From Darwinimomas sp963643215 (GTDB taxonomy: Bacteria; Bacillota; Clostridia; Lachnospirales; Lachnospiraceae), in assembly GCA_963643215.1 (NCBI GenBank), contig CAVIJY010000005.1:1-60380 (forward strand): DNA of 60,380 nt, read 5' to 3'. The notes below the pieces were generated by a model, which saw only the letters and a program-made list of their open reading frames with translations, was not told where the DNA came from and made no database searches. Shown in pieces: positions 35,432 to 43,479 of the stretch (its first letter is position 1; each line of letters begins with the position of its first letter). The position numbers were made by a program, and so were the translations under genes.

Positions 35432-36270
35432 CAGGAAATGTGCTTCATCTGGAACATATCACAATGCAGTTCGGCGGCGTGGTTGCTGTCAATGACCTCT
35501 CAATGGATGTAAATGAGGGCGAGATAGTAGCGCTGATAGGTCCGAACGGAGCAGGAAAGACGACCGCATTTAACTGTGTGACGGGAGTGTATGAGCCGAC
35601 GAACGGCCGGATAGATTTTAAGGGACAGACCATCATAGAGAACCATCCTCAGGGCAAGATGAAAAAGCTCTATGCCGGAGAGGGCGCAGGACTTTATAAG
35701 GATGTGATAAGCCCGACGCCGGACAGGATAACAAAGCTCGGCATCGCGCGCACCTTTCAAAATATCCGCCTGTGGAAGACGCAGACAGTGTTCGACAATA
35801 TCCTCATCGCGACTCACTGCCGCAATGAGAGCGGAGTATTTTCGGCGGCTCTTCACCTGAACGGCAGGGAGGAGGCAGCCAATCGTGAGGAGGTAAACAA
35901 ACTTCTCGAGATTGTAGGTCTGCAGGATGAGGCTGATGAGCTTGCGACATCCCTTCCCTACGGTAAGCAGCGAAGGCTTGAGATTGCAAGAGCACTTGCT
36001 ACAAAGCCAAGTCTGCTCCTGCTGGACGAGCCTGCGGCAGGCATGAATCCGCAGGAGACAGATGAGCTGACTGAATTCATCGGGCAGATTCGCGAAAGAT
36101 TCAAGCTTTCGATACTGCTTATCGAGCATCATATGAATCTGGTAATGGGTATATCCGAGAGAATATATGTGCTTGACTTCGGAAAGCTGATAGCTCAGGG
36201 AACTCCGCAGGAGGTTCAAAACGACAAGCGCGTGATAGACGCATATCTGGGGGTGGCCGAGGATGCTTAA
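35428..36270 (+). CDS. livG: Branched-chain amino acid ABC transporter ATPase LivG
   Basis: A 280-residue ABC ATPase: Walker A GPNGAGKTT near residues 38-46, an insertion of about 20 residues before ARTFQNIRLW, a signature-like SLPYGKQRRLEIARAL, Walker B LLLLDEPAAGMNP, and the H-loop HH near the end. It couples ATP hydrolysis to import by LivHM. The C-terminal IDAYLG motif is standard for LivG. It overlaps livM by 4 bp and livF by 8 bp. Confidence 0.95.
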   Translation: MTGNVLHLEHITMQFGGVVAVNDLSMDVNEGEIVALIGPNGAGKTTAFNCVTGVYEPTNGRIDFKGQTIIENHPQGKMKKLYAGEGAGLYKDVISPTPDRITKLGIARTFQNIRLWKTQTVFDNILIATHCRNESGVFSAALHLNGREEAANREEVNKLLEIVGLQDEADELATSLPYGKQRRLEIARALATKPSLLLLDEPAAGMNPQETDELTEFIGQIRERFKLSILLIEHHMNLVMGISERIYVLDFGKLIAQGTPQEVQNDKRVIDAYLGVAEDA

Positions 36271-36976
36271 AATAGAAGATCTTCATGTAAGCTACGGCGG
36301 CATAAGAGCGCTGCGCGGAATCTCGTTCGATGTAACGGACGGCTCCATAGTGACGCTCATCGGAGCCAACGGTGCGGGAAAGTCAACAACACTGCGTACT
36401 ATAACGGGACTTGTAAAGGCTGAAAGCGGATCCGTGAGATGGAATGATCAGGAGCTGACAGGCATGCCGATCGACCGTATAGTAGGAGCCGGAATAGCGA
36501 TGTCTCCGGAGGGACGCCGCGTTTTCACAGACCTGACCGTAGAGGAGAACCTCAAGATAGGCGCTTATCTGCGTAAGGACAAGGCTGAGATAGAAAAGGA
36601 TCTGGGCTGGGTATACGGACTGTTCAAAAGGCTCAAGGAGAGAAGCTGGCAGCTGGCCGGAACGCTGTCGGGCGGAGAGCAGCAGATGCTGGCGGTAGGA
36701 CGGGCGCTCATGTCACGGCCCAAGCTCCTGCTTCTGGATGAGCCGTCTCTTGGTTTGGCTCCGCTTGTGGTGCAGGATATATTCTCCATCATACAGGAGA
36801 TCAATCGTCAGGGCGTGACGGTGCTGCTGATCGAGCAGAATGCCAACATGGCTCTGAAGATAGCCGACTATGCATATGTTCTGGAAACAGGCAACATCAC
36901 GATGTCGGGAACGGGCGCCGAGCTTCTGGCCGACGAGCGAGTCCGCGAGGCTTATCTGGGAAAGCAGAAGGCCTGA
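36263..36976 (+). CDS. livF: Branched-chain amino acid ABC transporter ATPase LivF
   Basis: A 237-residue ABC ATPase: Walker A GANGAGKSTT near residues 33-42, signature LSGGEQQMLAVGRALM, Walker B LLLLDEPSLGLAP, and the LivF-typical MSPEGRRVFTDLTVEENL. It is the last gene of livJHMGF, followed 50 bp later by an intrinsic terminator. Its ATG lies inside the end of livG. Confidence 0.95.
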   Translation: MLKIEDLHVSYGGIRALRGISFDVTDGSIVTLIGANGAGKSTTLRTITGLVKAESGSVRWNDQELTGMPIDRIVGAGIAMSPEGRRVFTDLTVEENLKIGAYLRKDKAEIEKDLGWVYGLFKRLKERSWQLAGTLSGGEQQMLAVGRALMSRPKLLLLDEPSLGLAPLVVQDIFSIIQEINRQGVTVLLIEQNANMALKIADYAYVLETGNITMSGTGAELLADERVREAYLGKQKA

Positions 36977-37024
36977 GCTGTTGCCTATGGTCTGAAGCCT
37001 GCGGGCTTCGGATGTGTAAGACTG

Positions 37025-37070
37025 AAAAGGGAAGTGTGTTTGCATATAATCACGAACATACTTCCTTTTT
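37025..37070 (+). terminator. Intrinsic terminator of the liv operon
   Basis: A long stem of about 18 pairs (37025-37042 with 37053-37070, including a few G-U pairs) with a 10-nt loop; the 3' arm ends in a T-run (TTTTTG). It lies about 50 bp after livF. Confidence 0.88.
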
Positions 37071-37128
37071 GATTGCTTTTATTGTGCACAAATCAAGGTA
37101 CATGACAGCCGACGGACGGAAAAATCTA

Positions 37129-37137
37129 TGATATAAT
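37129..37137 (+). promoter_or_regulatory. Extended -10 promoter before the Nif11-like gene
   Basis: TG-A-TATAAT (37129-37137) is a good extended -10. No -35 is obvious at 17 bp. It would give a leader of about 95 nt for the gene at 37241. Confidence 0.55.
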
Positions 37138-37240
37138 TTTGCATTGCCGCAGATGAATCGGTGCTTGGGGGATGCCGGATGCATGATGTGCGGCGAGTAA
37201 AACAGAATATGTAGAGCATCGACAGGAGGGGGAGAACTGC

Positions 37241-37531
37241 ATGCATACAGCATATGTCATAGAGGAGCTGCAGAAGCTGGCATTGAGAGATCCGGAACTG
37301 AGAGATATGATATTGAAAACCAGTCAGGAGAAAAATCCGCTGGCTGCATTTTGCGCTCTGGCAAGGGAGTACGGATTCGAGCTTTATGAGATGGACATAG
37401 TAGAGGCCGGAGAGGAGCTGTACGCATCCATAAAGAGAAGCACGAACGGCGGCGGAGAGAATTCGCCGAAGCTTACATATCAGGACGACCTGTATGCAAT
37501 GCTGATAGGCTGCCTGAACGGAGTGAACTGA
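37241..37531 (+). CDS. Nif11-domain-like small protein
   Basis: A 96-residue protein. Residues about 5-53 fit the Nif11/nitrile-hydratase-alpha-like leader pattern: a first helix (EELQKLALRDPELRDMIL), then LAAFCALAREYGFELYEMDI. The C-terminal part contains NGGGENSP and ends LIGCLNGVN with one cysteine. Nif11-type sequences serve as leaders of ribosomally made peptides, but many clostridial members are solitary and uncharacterised. No dedicated modification enzyme or exporter is adjacent. The ATG follows GGAGGGGGAG. hflX starts 59 bp later and may be cotranscribed. Confidence 0.65.
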   Translation: MHTAYVIEELQKLALRDPELRDMILKTSQEKNPLAAFCALAREYGFELYEMDIVEAGEELYASIKRSTNGGGENSPKLTYQDDLYAMLIGCLNGVN

Positions 37532-37590
37532 CGGACAGGAGCAGATAAGTATGTCCGGAGAGCATCGGCGGACGCCGGGGGAGCGGAGAC

Positions 37591-38943
37591 TTGATACTTG
37601 ACCACATTCAGGAGGAACAGAATAAAAGAGTGCTTCTGGCAGGTGTATGGGAGACCGGAACCAGAGAATATCTGAGTCAGGAGGACTTTGACCATTCCAT
37701 GGATGAGCTGGAGGAGCTGACTAAAGCCTGCTATCTTCAGCCGGTGGGACGCGTGACGCAGCAGCTTGACCGCATTGTGAGTGCGACATACATGGGAGCA
37801 GGCAAGGTTGATGAGCTCAAGTCATATGCGGCGGCTCTTGACGCGGAGCAGGTAGTCTTCAATGACTCGCTGAGTCCGTCTCAGATCCGCAATCTTCAGG
37901 AGATGCTTGGCATGCCGGTCATGGACCGTACATCGCTGATACTTGATATATTTCAGAGAAGAGCGCGCAGCAGGGAATCCAGACTGCAGGTTGAGCTAGC
38001 AAGGCTCCAGTATCTGAAGCCAAGGCTGATAGGCATGTGGGAGACTCAGAACCGTCAGGGAGGAGCCTCAGGCTCCATGTCCAGCAAGGGCGAGGGAGAG
38101 ACACAGCTGGAGATCGACCGGAGAACCATAGACGGCAGACTGGCAAAACTCCGCAGTGAGCTGAGAGTGGTTGAGCGGGAGAGAAATACGCAGCGTAAAA
38201 AGCGCAAAGGCATGAGGATACCGCTTGTTGCGATGGTCGGATATACCAATGCGGGCAAGTCCACCATCATGAATGCCTTCGTGGACAGATACACAGGCAA
38301 AAATGCGCAGGAGAGAAGAGTATTTGAAGCGGACATGCTTTTTGCAACTCTGGATACTACGGTGCGCAGGATAGAAACAGGCTCTAACAGGGATTTCCTT
38401 TTGTCCGATACGGTAGGATTCATCCGCAAGCTTCCGACATCGCTGGTGGAGGCGTTCAAGTCTACGCTTGAGGAGATGAAGGAGGCAGATCTTCTGCTGC
38501 ATGTGGTGGACTGCTCGGATCCGTATGCGAGAGACATGATCGCCACGACCAGAGACACCATCGTCGAGCTTGGAGCCGGACACATACCGATGATCACGGT
38601 ATACAACAAGGCGGATATGTGCGAGCCTGCGGTCAGATATCCGAGAAGAGGTGTACAGGAGCGTACAGCCTCCGGAGATCTGGCAGACAGCATATACATA
38701 AGCGCGAAGGATCATGATTCTCTGGATATGCTGCGTGATATGATACTTGAAAAGGTATATACGGAGTATGAAGAGACAGAAGTTCTGATTCCGTATGACA
38801 GGGGCGATCTGATATCATTTCTTATAAAGAACGCTCAGGTGCTGTCTATGGAATACCCGGCGGAGGGAACACTGATGAAGGTCAGAGCGCACAGTGCTGT
38901 GCTGGACAGTCTTGGCAAGCAGCTTGGCACGGTCCGGGAATGA
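37591..38943 (+). CDS. hflX: Ribosome-associated GTPase HflX
   Basis: A 450-residue GTPase that splits or rescues stalled ribosomes. The N-terminal HflX domain (about 1-185) includes AGKVDEL and VVFNDSLSPSQIRNLQ, followed by a coiled-coil RLQVELARLQYLKPRL and the glycine-rich loop. The GTPase domain has G1 GYTNAGKST, G3 DTVGFIRKLP and G4 NKAD. The start is a TTG at 37591 with GGAG upstream; no ATG fits the conserved N-terminus better. It ends about 45 bp before a strong terminator. Confidence 0.94.
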   Translation: MILDHIQEEQNKRVLLAGVWETGTREYLSQEDFDHSMDELEELTKACYLQPVGRVTQQLDRIVSATYMGAGKVDELKSYAAALDAEQVVFNDSLSPSQIRNLQEMLGMPVMDRTSLILDIFQRRARSRESRLQVELARLQYLKPRLIGMWETQNRQGGASGSMSSKGEGETQLEIDRRTIDGRLAKLRSELRVVERERNTQRKKRKGMRIPLVAMVGYTNAGKSTIMNAFVDRYTGKNAQERRVFEADMLFATLDTTVRRIETGSNRDFLLSDTVGFIRKLPTSLVEAFKSTLEEMKEADLLLHVVDCSDPYARDMIATTRDTIVELGAGHIPMITVYNKADMCEPAVRYPRRGVQERTASGDLADSIYISAKDHDSLDMLRDMILEKVYTEYEETEVLIPYDRGDLISFLIKNAQVLSMEYPAEGTLMKVRAHSAVLDSLGKQLGTVRE

Positions 38944-38986
38944 CTGTTGTAAGCCCTTGACGCAACATACATGAAAACGACGAAAA

Positions 38987-39012
38987 AACGGCTCAAAACG
39001 AGCCGTTTTTTT
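38987..39012 (+). terminator. Intrinsic terminator after hflX
   Basis: AACGGCTC (38987-38994) pairs with GAGCCGTT (39000-39007) around AAAAC, followed by a T-run to 39012. The A-run before the stem makes it potentially bidirectional. Confidence 0.93.
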
Positions 39013-39099
39013 CGGTTTTGCCGTAGAGATGAAGTATTTACACGAAAAAAAAGGCATGGTATCATACAGAAAAATTTCCAGAGAGAATCAAGAGGTTTT

Positions 39100-39372
39100 A
39101 TGACTGAGACATTCAGACTTATGAATATGCTGGTTGAGGCGGTGCTCACGGAGTGCCGTTTGCTCGCATGTGTATTCACATCTCTGATGTCATGTCTTTC
39201 GAATCTTACAGTCGGCATAGAGAATGACAGTCTGCTATCGCTAGACAGCCTGATAACCGCAGCCATTACTGCGGTCATTATTATTGTCATCATCGGCTCG
39301 CTGAGCAGGGATGATCTTCATAATCAGGTTCGTAAGACATATACGGTATATTCCGGGTCAGACTCCCTTTAA
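39100..39372 (+). CDS. Hypothetical small membrane protein
   Basis: A possible 90-residue protein starting MTETFRLMNML with AGAGG shortly upstream. It has one clear membrane helix near residues 48-64 (ITAAITAVIIIVIIGSL) and a short charged C-terminal tail. The longer frame from 38971 runs through the hflX terminator and is unlikely. I do not recognise a family. It lies alone between two terminators, in the region before the acyl-CoA/2-oxoacid operon. Confidence 0.4.
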   Translation: MTETFRLMNMLVEAVLTECRLLACVFTSLMSCLSNLTVGIENDSLLSLDSLITAAITAVIIIVIIGSLSRDDLHNQVRKTYTVYSGSDSL

Positions 39373-39399
39373 AAGATAAGGAAAGCCGATCCAAATGCA

Positions 39400-39459
39400 C
39401 TGGGACGCAGGATGAGCTTGAACGGGGAAAGCCGGACACAAGCTTCGGAAAACGCCCAG
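39400..39459 (+). ncRNA. Possible structured leader element of unknown class
   Basis: A nested fold can be drawn: CTGGG (39400) with CCCAG (39455-39459), AGCTTG (39415-39420) with CAAGCT (39439-39444), and CGG-GGAAAG-CCG inside. It precedes the terminator at 39511-39550 and the LeuA-like gene at 39579. It does not match a riboswitch or T-box I recognise: no GGTGGNACCGCG is present. It may be transcribed leader or merely promoter-region sequence. Confidence 0.3.
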
Positions 39460-39510
39460 GATACGGGATATATACGGTATAAAACAGAAAGACTGCGGAC
39501 TAAGAGAATG

Positions 39511-39550
39511 AAGAGCCTTGCTCGGCGACGAGCAGGGCTCTTTTAGTTTT
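39511..39550 (+). terminator. Terminator or attenuator immediately before the LeuA-like operon
   Basis: A 14-bp stem (39511-39524 with 39529-39542, one U-G pair) closes a GCGA tetraloop and is followed by TTTT-AG-TTTT. It ends only about 30 bp before the LeuA-like start, too little space for a normal promoter plus ribosome site. It therefore may control readthrough into the operon. Confidence 0.85.
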
Positions 39551-39578
39551 ACAGTAAACGGATAAGGGGTAGAAAAGG

Positions 39579-40985
39579 ATGCGTTCAATCAGGATCAGTG
39601 ACATCACGATGAAGCAAAAGGGTGCGGCAGGACTGACATTTAAAGAAAAGCTGGAGCTGGTCAAGCTGCTGGACAGACTGAATGTGGATGTGATAGAGAC
39701 GGGGCCTATCGTGAAGCCGAGAGCTGATGCACTCTGCATCAAGTCCATCGCGCAGTCGGTTCGATCGACGGTAGCCGTACCTGTATCGCTGGAGAGAGCC
39801 AGGATCGATGAGACATGGGATGCAGTTTCCGCAGCGAGGAGGGTGAGGCTTCAGGTTACGGCACCGGTGAGCTCGGTTCAGATGGAATATCTGCTTCATA
39901 TGAAGCCCGATGCAGTGAGGTCAAAGGTCTGTGAGGCAGTGGCATATTGCAGAGAGCTGTGCGGTGATGTTGAATTTATCGCCGAGGATGCAACGAGAGC
40001 CGACAGAGAGTTTATGTATTCTGTGATGGAGGGCGCTATAAAGGCCGGCGCGACGACCGTCACTGCAGAGGATGCCGCAGGCAGCATGCTTCCGGAAGAA
40101 TTCGGAGCATTTGTCCGGGACATCAGGGAGCATGTACCCGGAATAGAAAATGCTGTGCTGGGAGTATGCTGCAGCAATGAGCTGTGCATGGCAGACATAT
40201 GCAGTGTGACAGGAGCAGCCGGGGGAGCCGGAGAGATAAAGACGGCTGCATACGGGGATGATACGGTCTCGCTGAGGCATATAGTCAGAATCCTCGAGGC
40301 ATCATCCGAGAAGCTTGGCGTATCGGCATCGGTGAAAACTGTTGAGATCAGTAGGATCCTGGAGCAGATTGCACGGATATTCACCATGGAAAAGAACAAG
40401 AGAACACCCTTCGAGGACGGGGTGAGGGAGGATCGGCAGGAGAAGACGTTCACGGCGGCGGACGACATCACAGCCATCATCGCGGAGATAAAGCGGCTGG
40501 GATACGATCTGGATGAGGAGGATCATGCGAGAGTATATGACACCTTCAAGGCCATAGCTGCCCGCAAGGAATCCGTGACAAGCACGGAAATTGACACCAT
40601 GGTGGCCTCAACAGCCATGCAGGTTCCGTCGACATATGTGCTTGAAAACTATGTGATCAACTCCGGACGCACCATCTCGGCTACTGCGCATGTGAGACTT
40701 ACAAGGCATGATGAGCTGCTGGAGAGCGTGGCTATAGGAGACGGGCCTATCGACGCGGCGTTTATCGCGATAGAGCAGATAACCGGCCATCATTATGAGC
40801 TGGATGATTTTCAGATTCAGGCGGTGACAGAGGGGCACGAGGCCATGGGCGAGACCGTTGTGAGGCTTCGCTCGGACGGCAGACTCTATTCCGGAAGAGG
40901 CCTTTCAACGGATATCATCGGCTCGAGCATACAGGCCTATATAAATGCACTCAACAAGATAGCATATGAGGAGGAAAATGCATGA
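39579..40985 (+). CDS. LeuA-like (isopropylmalate/homocitrate synthase superfamily) protein with altered catalytic motifs
   Basis: A 468-residue protein. The N-terminal TIM barrel (about 1-270) aligns with 2-isopropylmalate/homocitrate synthases and the C-terminal 130 residues are a well-kept LeuA regulatory domain (GDGPIDAAFIAIEQITG, AVTEGHEAMGETVVRL, GLSTDIIGSSIQAYINALNKI). The catalytic signature DTTLRDGEQ is DITMKQKGA here, and the metal-binding HxHND segment reads CCSNELCM (about residue 197). It therefore probably does not perform normal Claisen condensation: it may be a regulatory pseudo-enzyme or have new chemistry. It is first in an overlapped operon with two acyl-CoA ligases and a 2-oxoacid:ferredoxin oxidoreductase. 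The ATG follows AAGGGG. Confidence 0.8.
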   Translation: MRSIRISDITMKQKGAAGLTFKEKLELVKLLDRLNVDVIETGPIVKPRADALCIKSIAQSVRSTVAVPVSLERARIDETWDAVSAARRVRLQVTAPVSSVQMEYLLHMKPDAVRSKVCEAVAYCRELCGDVEFIAEDATRADREFMYSVMEGAIKAGATTVTAEDAAGSMLPEEFGAFVRDIREHVPGIENAVLGVCCSNELCMADICSVTGAAGGAGEIKTAAYGDDTVSLRHIVRILEASSEKLGVSASVKTVEISRILEQIARIFTMEKNKRTPFEDGVREDRQEKTFTAADDITAIIAEIKRLGYDLDEEDHARVYDTFKAIAARKESVTSTEIDTMVASTAMQVPSTYVLENYVINSGRTISATAHVRLTRHDELLESVAIGDGPIDAAFIAIEQITGHHYELDDFQIQAVTEGHEAMGETVVRLRSDGRLYSGRGLSTDIIGSSIQAYINALNKIAYEEENA

Positions 40986-43459
40986 AGCTTTCATTTTCCA
41001 CAAGAGGCTGGTCGGAAATAGGCTGGGATGATCTGCTGGACATCGCACAGGAGATGCATTTTCAGGGTATAGAGCTTTACTCGGTGCAAAAACATCCGGA
41101 ATACTTCGAAAGAGGAGGCCCGTTTCACAGGCAGCACACGGCGGCCACGATAAGGAATCTCATAGACAGAGAGCTGGAGATTGCATGTCTGGATACATAC
41201 TGCGAGCTCTCTGACACAGACAGCATAGAGACGCTCGGCCGGCTGATGGAGACGGCCGGACAGATGAGGATCCCGTATGTCAGTGCTGCGGCGCTGAACG
41301 GCGATGAGGACAGGATACGATCCGTGATATCACGGCTGATTCCGAAAGCCAGAGAGCAGAGAGTGACGCTTCTTATCCGAACGGCGGGTATATATGCGGA
41401 CACGGCAAGACTGCGCGACATGCTGGACGGCTTCGCGGATGATTCTCTGGGAGTTCTGTGGGATATGCACCATCCGTATTATGACTTTAAGGAGACCGCG
41501 GATACCACGATCAAAAATCTCGGAGCATATGTAAAGCATGTGCATCTGCGGGATTCCAATGAGGACGGGAGCTATACGCTGATAGGAGAAGGCACGCTCC
41601 CCATCAGAGAGATGCTTCAGGCGCTCTCGTCCGTGGACTATGACGGATATGTCTCACTTGAATGGAAGCCTGAGTGGATAGAGGAGATAGACGACTACGA
41701 GTTCATATTTCCGCACTTTGTCAATTATATGAACCGTTTCGATAAGACAAAGATCAAAAAGACGGATCTTTATCTCAATCATGACGGAACCGGATACTAT
41801 GTATGGCCAAAAAATGAGCTGATCAATCTGACATTTCCGCAGGTGCTTGACAGGATGGTCAAGGAGTTTCCGGATCAATATGCCTTTAAGTACACGACGC
41901 TTGACTATGTGAGAACCTACTCGCAGTTCAGGGATGATGTGGACGATTTTGCAAGAGCGCTCGTCAGCATGGGAGTAAAGGCGGGCAGCAAGGTCACCAT
42001 ATGGGCCACCAATGTTCCGGAATGGTTCATCACATTCTGGGCGACGACCAAGATCGGCGCGGTGCTTGTCACCATGAATACGGCATATAAGATACACGAA
42101 GCCGAATATCTGCTGCGCCAGTCGGACACGCATACACTGGTCATGATCAAGGACAGCCTCGATTCCGACTATCAGGGCATCATCAACGAGATCTGCCCGG
42201 AGATCGCACTGTCCAAAGCGGGAGAGCCGCTCCGCTGCAGGAAGCTTCCGTTCCTGAGAAATGTCATCACCTGCGGATTCTCACAGCCGGGCTGTCTGAC
42301 ATTTGAGGAGGCCATGGAGAGAGCGCCGATGGTGCCGCGTGAGGAGATACTCAGGATGGCGGCGGCGGTCAGGCCGGACGATGTGGCGAATATGCAGTAT
42401 ACATCGGGCACTACCGGCTTTCCGAAGGGAGTCATGCTGACTCACTACAATGTAGTCAACAACGGAAAATGTATCGGAGACCGTATGGGTATGAGCACCG
42501 CTGACAGGATGATGATTCAGGTTCCCATGTTCCACTGCTTCGGAATGGTGCTTTCCATGACGAACTGCATGACGCACGGATCAACCATGAGCCCCATGCC
42601 TTACTTCAGCGCAAAGAACTCTCTGGCATGCATCAACCAGGAGAAGATAACCGCATTTAACGGTGTTCCGACCATGTTCATAGCGATGTTCAATCATCCG
42701 GACTACAAAAAGACGGATTTCTCGCATATGAGAACGGGGATCATGGCAGGATCGGGGTGTCCGCCGGAGCTGATGAAGAGAGCGGCTCAGCCTGATGAGA
42801 TGAACATGACAGGCATAGTCAGTGTATACGGGCAGACAGAATCATCGCCGGGAAGCACCATGTCGGCGTGGACTGATCCGATAGACATCCGTACGGAGAC
42901 GGTCGGATACGCCTTCGGGCATGTGGAGTGCAAGATCATAGACCCGGAGACCGGCGAGGAGGTGGCTGACGGAGTAAACGGAGAGTTCTGCTCACGCGGA
43001 TACAACACCATGAAGGGATATTACAAGATGCCTGTCGCCACGATGCAGACTGTGGACAGGGACGGATGGCTTCATTCCGGAGATATCGCCTGCAGAGACG
43101 AGCAAGGCAACTACAGGATCACGGGTCGCCTCAAGGACATGATCATAAGGGGAGGAGAGAACCTGTATCCGAAGGAGATAGAGGAGTTCATATATACGCA
43201 TCCGGATGTGAGAGATGTGCAGGTTGTGGGAGTGCCTGACGAGAAGTACGGTGAGGAGGCGATGGCCTGGATCATACTCAAGGAGGGCAAGGAGATGGAT
43301 GAGAGGACTATGCATGACTATATCGCCTCTCATATGGCGAGACATAAGGTTCCGAGATACATCAAATTTGTTGATGATTTCCCGATGAACGCGGCAGGAA
43401 AGGTGCTGAAGTACAGGATGCGGGAGATGGCGGTCGAGGAGCTTGGCTTAAAAAGGTAA
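40982..43459 (+). CDS. TIM-barrel (xylose-isomerase-like) / acyl-CoA synthetase fusion protein
   Basis: An 825-residue fusion. Residues about 1-255 are a sugar phosphate isomerase/epimerase-type AP-endonuclease-2 TIM barrel (GWDDLLDIAQEMHFQGIELY, LWDMHHPYYD, YVKHVHLRDS, YDGYVSLEWKPEW). Residues about 285-825 are a complete AMP-forming acyl-CoA synthetase: YTSGTTGFPKG near 473, the YGQTESSPGST region, GRLKDMIIRGGENLYPKEIE near 716, and the C-terminal catalytic lysine in AAGKVLKYR near 805. The ligase would activate an organic acid as its CoA thioester. The barrel's role is unknown. It overlaps the LeuA-like gene by 4 bp, and no stop or frameshift separates the domains. Confidence 0.88.
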   Translation: MKLSFSTRGWSEIGWDDLLDIAQEMHFQGIELYSVQKHPEYFERGGPFHRQHTAATIRNLIDRELEIACLDTYCELSDTDSIETLGRLMETAGQMRIPYVSAAALNGDEDRIRSVISRLIPKAREQRVTLLIRTAGIYADTARLRDMLDGFADDSLGVLWDMHHPYYDFKETADTTIKNLGAYVKHVHLRDSNEDGSYTLIGEGTLPIREMLQALSSVDYDGYVSLEWKPEWIEEIDDYEFIFPHFVNYMNRFDKTKIKKTDLYLNHDGTGYYVWPKNELINLTFPQVLDRMVKEFPDQYAFKYTTLDYVRTYSQFRDDVDDFARALVSMGVKAGSKVTIWATNVPEWFITFWATTKIGAVLVTMNTAYKIHEAEYLLRQSDTHTLVMIKDSLDSDYQGIINEICPEIALSKAGEPLRCRKLPFLRNVITCGFSQPGCLTFEEAMERAPMVPREEILRMAAAVRPDDVANMQYTSGTTGFPKGVMLTHYNVVNNGKCIGDRMGMSTADRMMIQVPMFHCFGMVLSMTNCMTHGSTMSPMPYFSAKNSLACINQEKITAFNGVPTMFIAMFNHPDYKKTDFSHMRTGIMAGSGCPPELMKRAAQPDEMNMTGIVSVYGQTESSPGSTMSAWTDPIDIRTETVGYAFGHVECKIIDPETGEEVADGVNGEFCSRGYNTMKGYYKMPVATMQTVDRDGWLHSGDIACRDEQGNYRITGRLKDMIIRGGENLYPKEIEEFIYTHPDVRDVQVVGVPDEKYGEEAMAWIILKEGKEMDERTMHDYIASHMARHKVPRYIKFVDDFPMNAAGKVLKYRMREMAVEELGLKR

Positions 43460-43479
43460 AAATTAATTTGGAGGGAATC

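Noticed and set aside
38971..39099. Extended start of the small membrane ORF through the hflX terminator
   Set aside because: The extra N-terminus is encoded by a strong terminator hairpin and lacks a ribosome site; 39100 is a better start if the gene is real.
39013..39578. T-box leader before the LeuA-like gene
   Set aside because: A T-box would be expected to carry a GGTGGNACCGCG-type antiterminator sequence; none is present despite the terminator.
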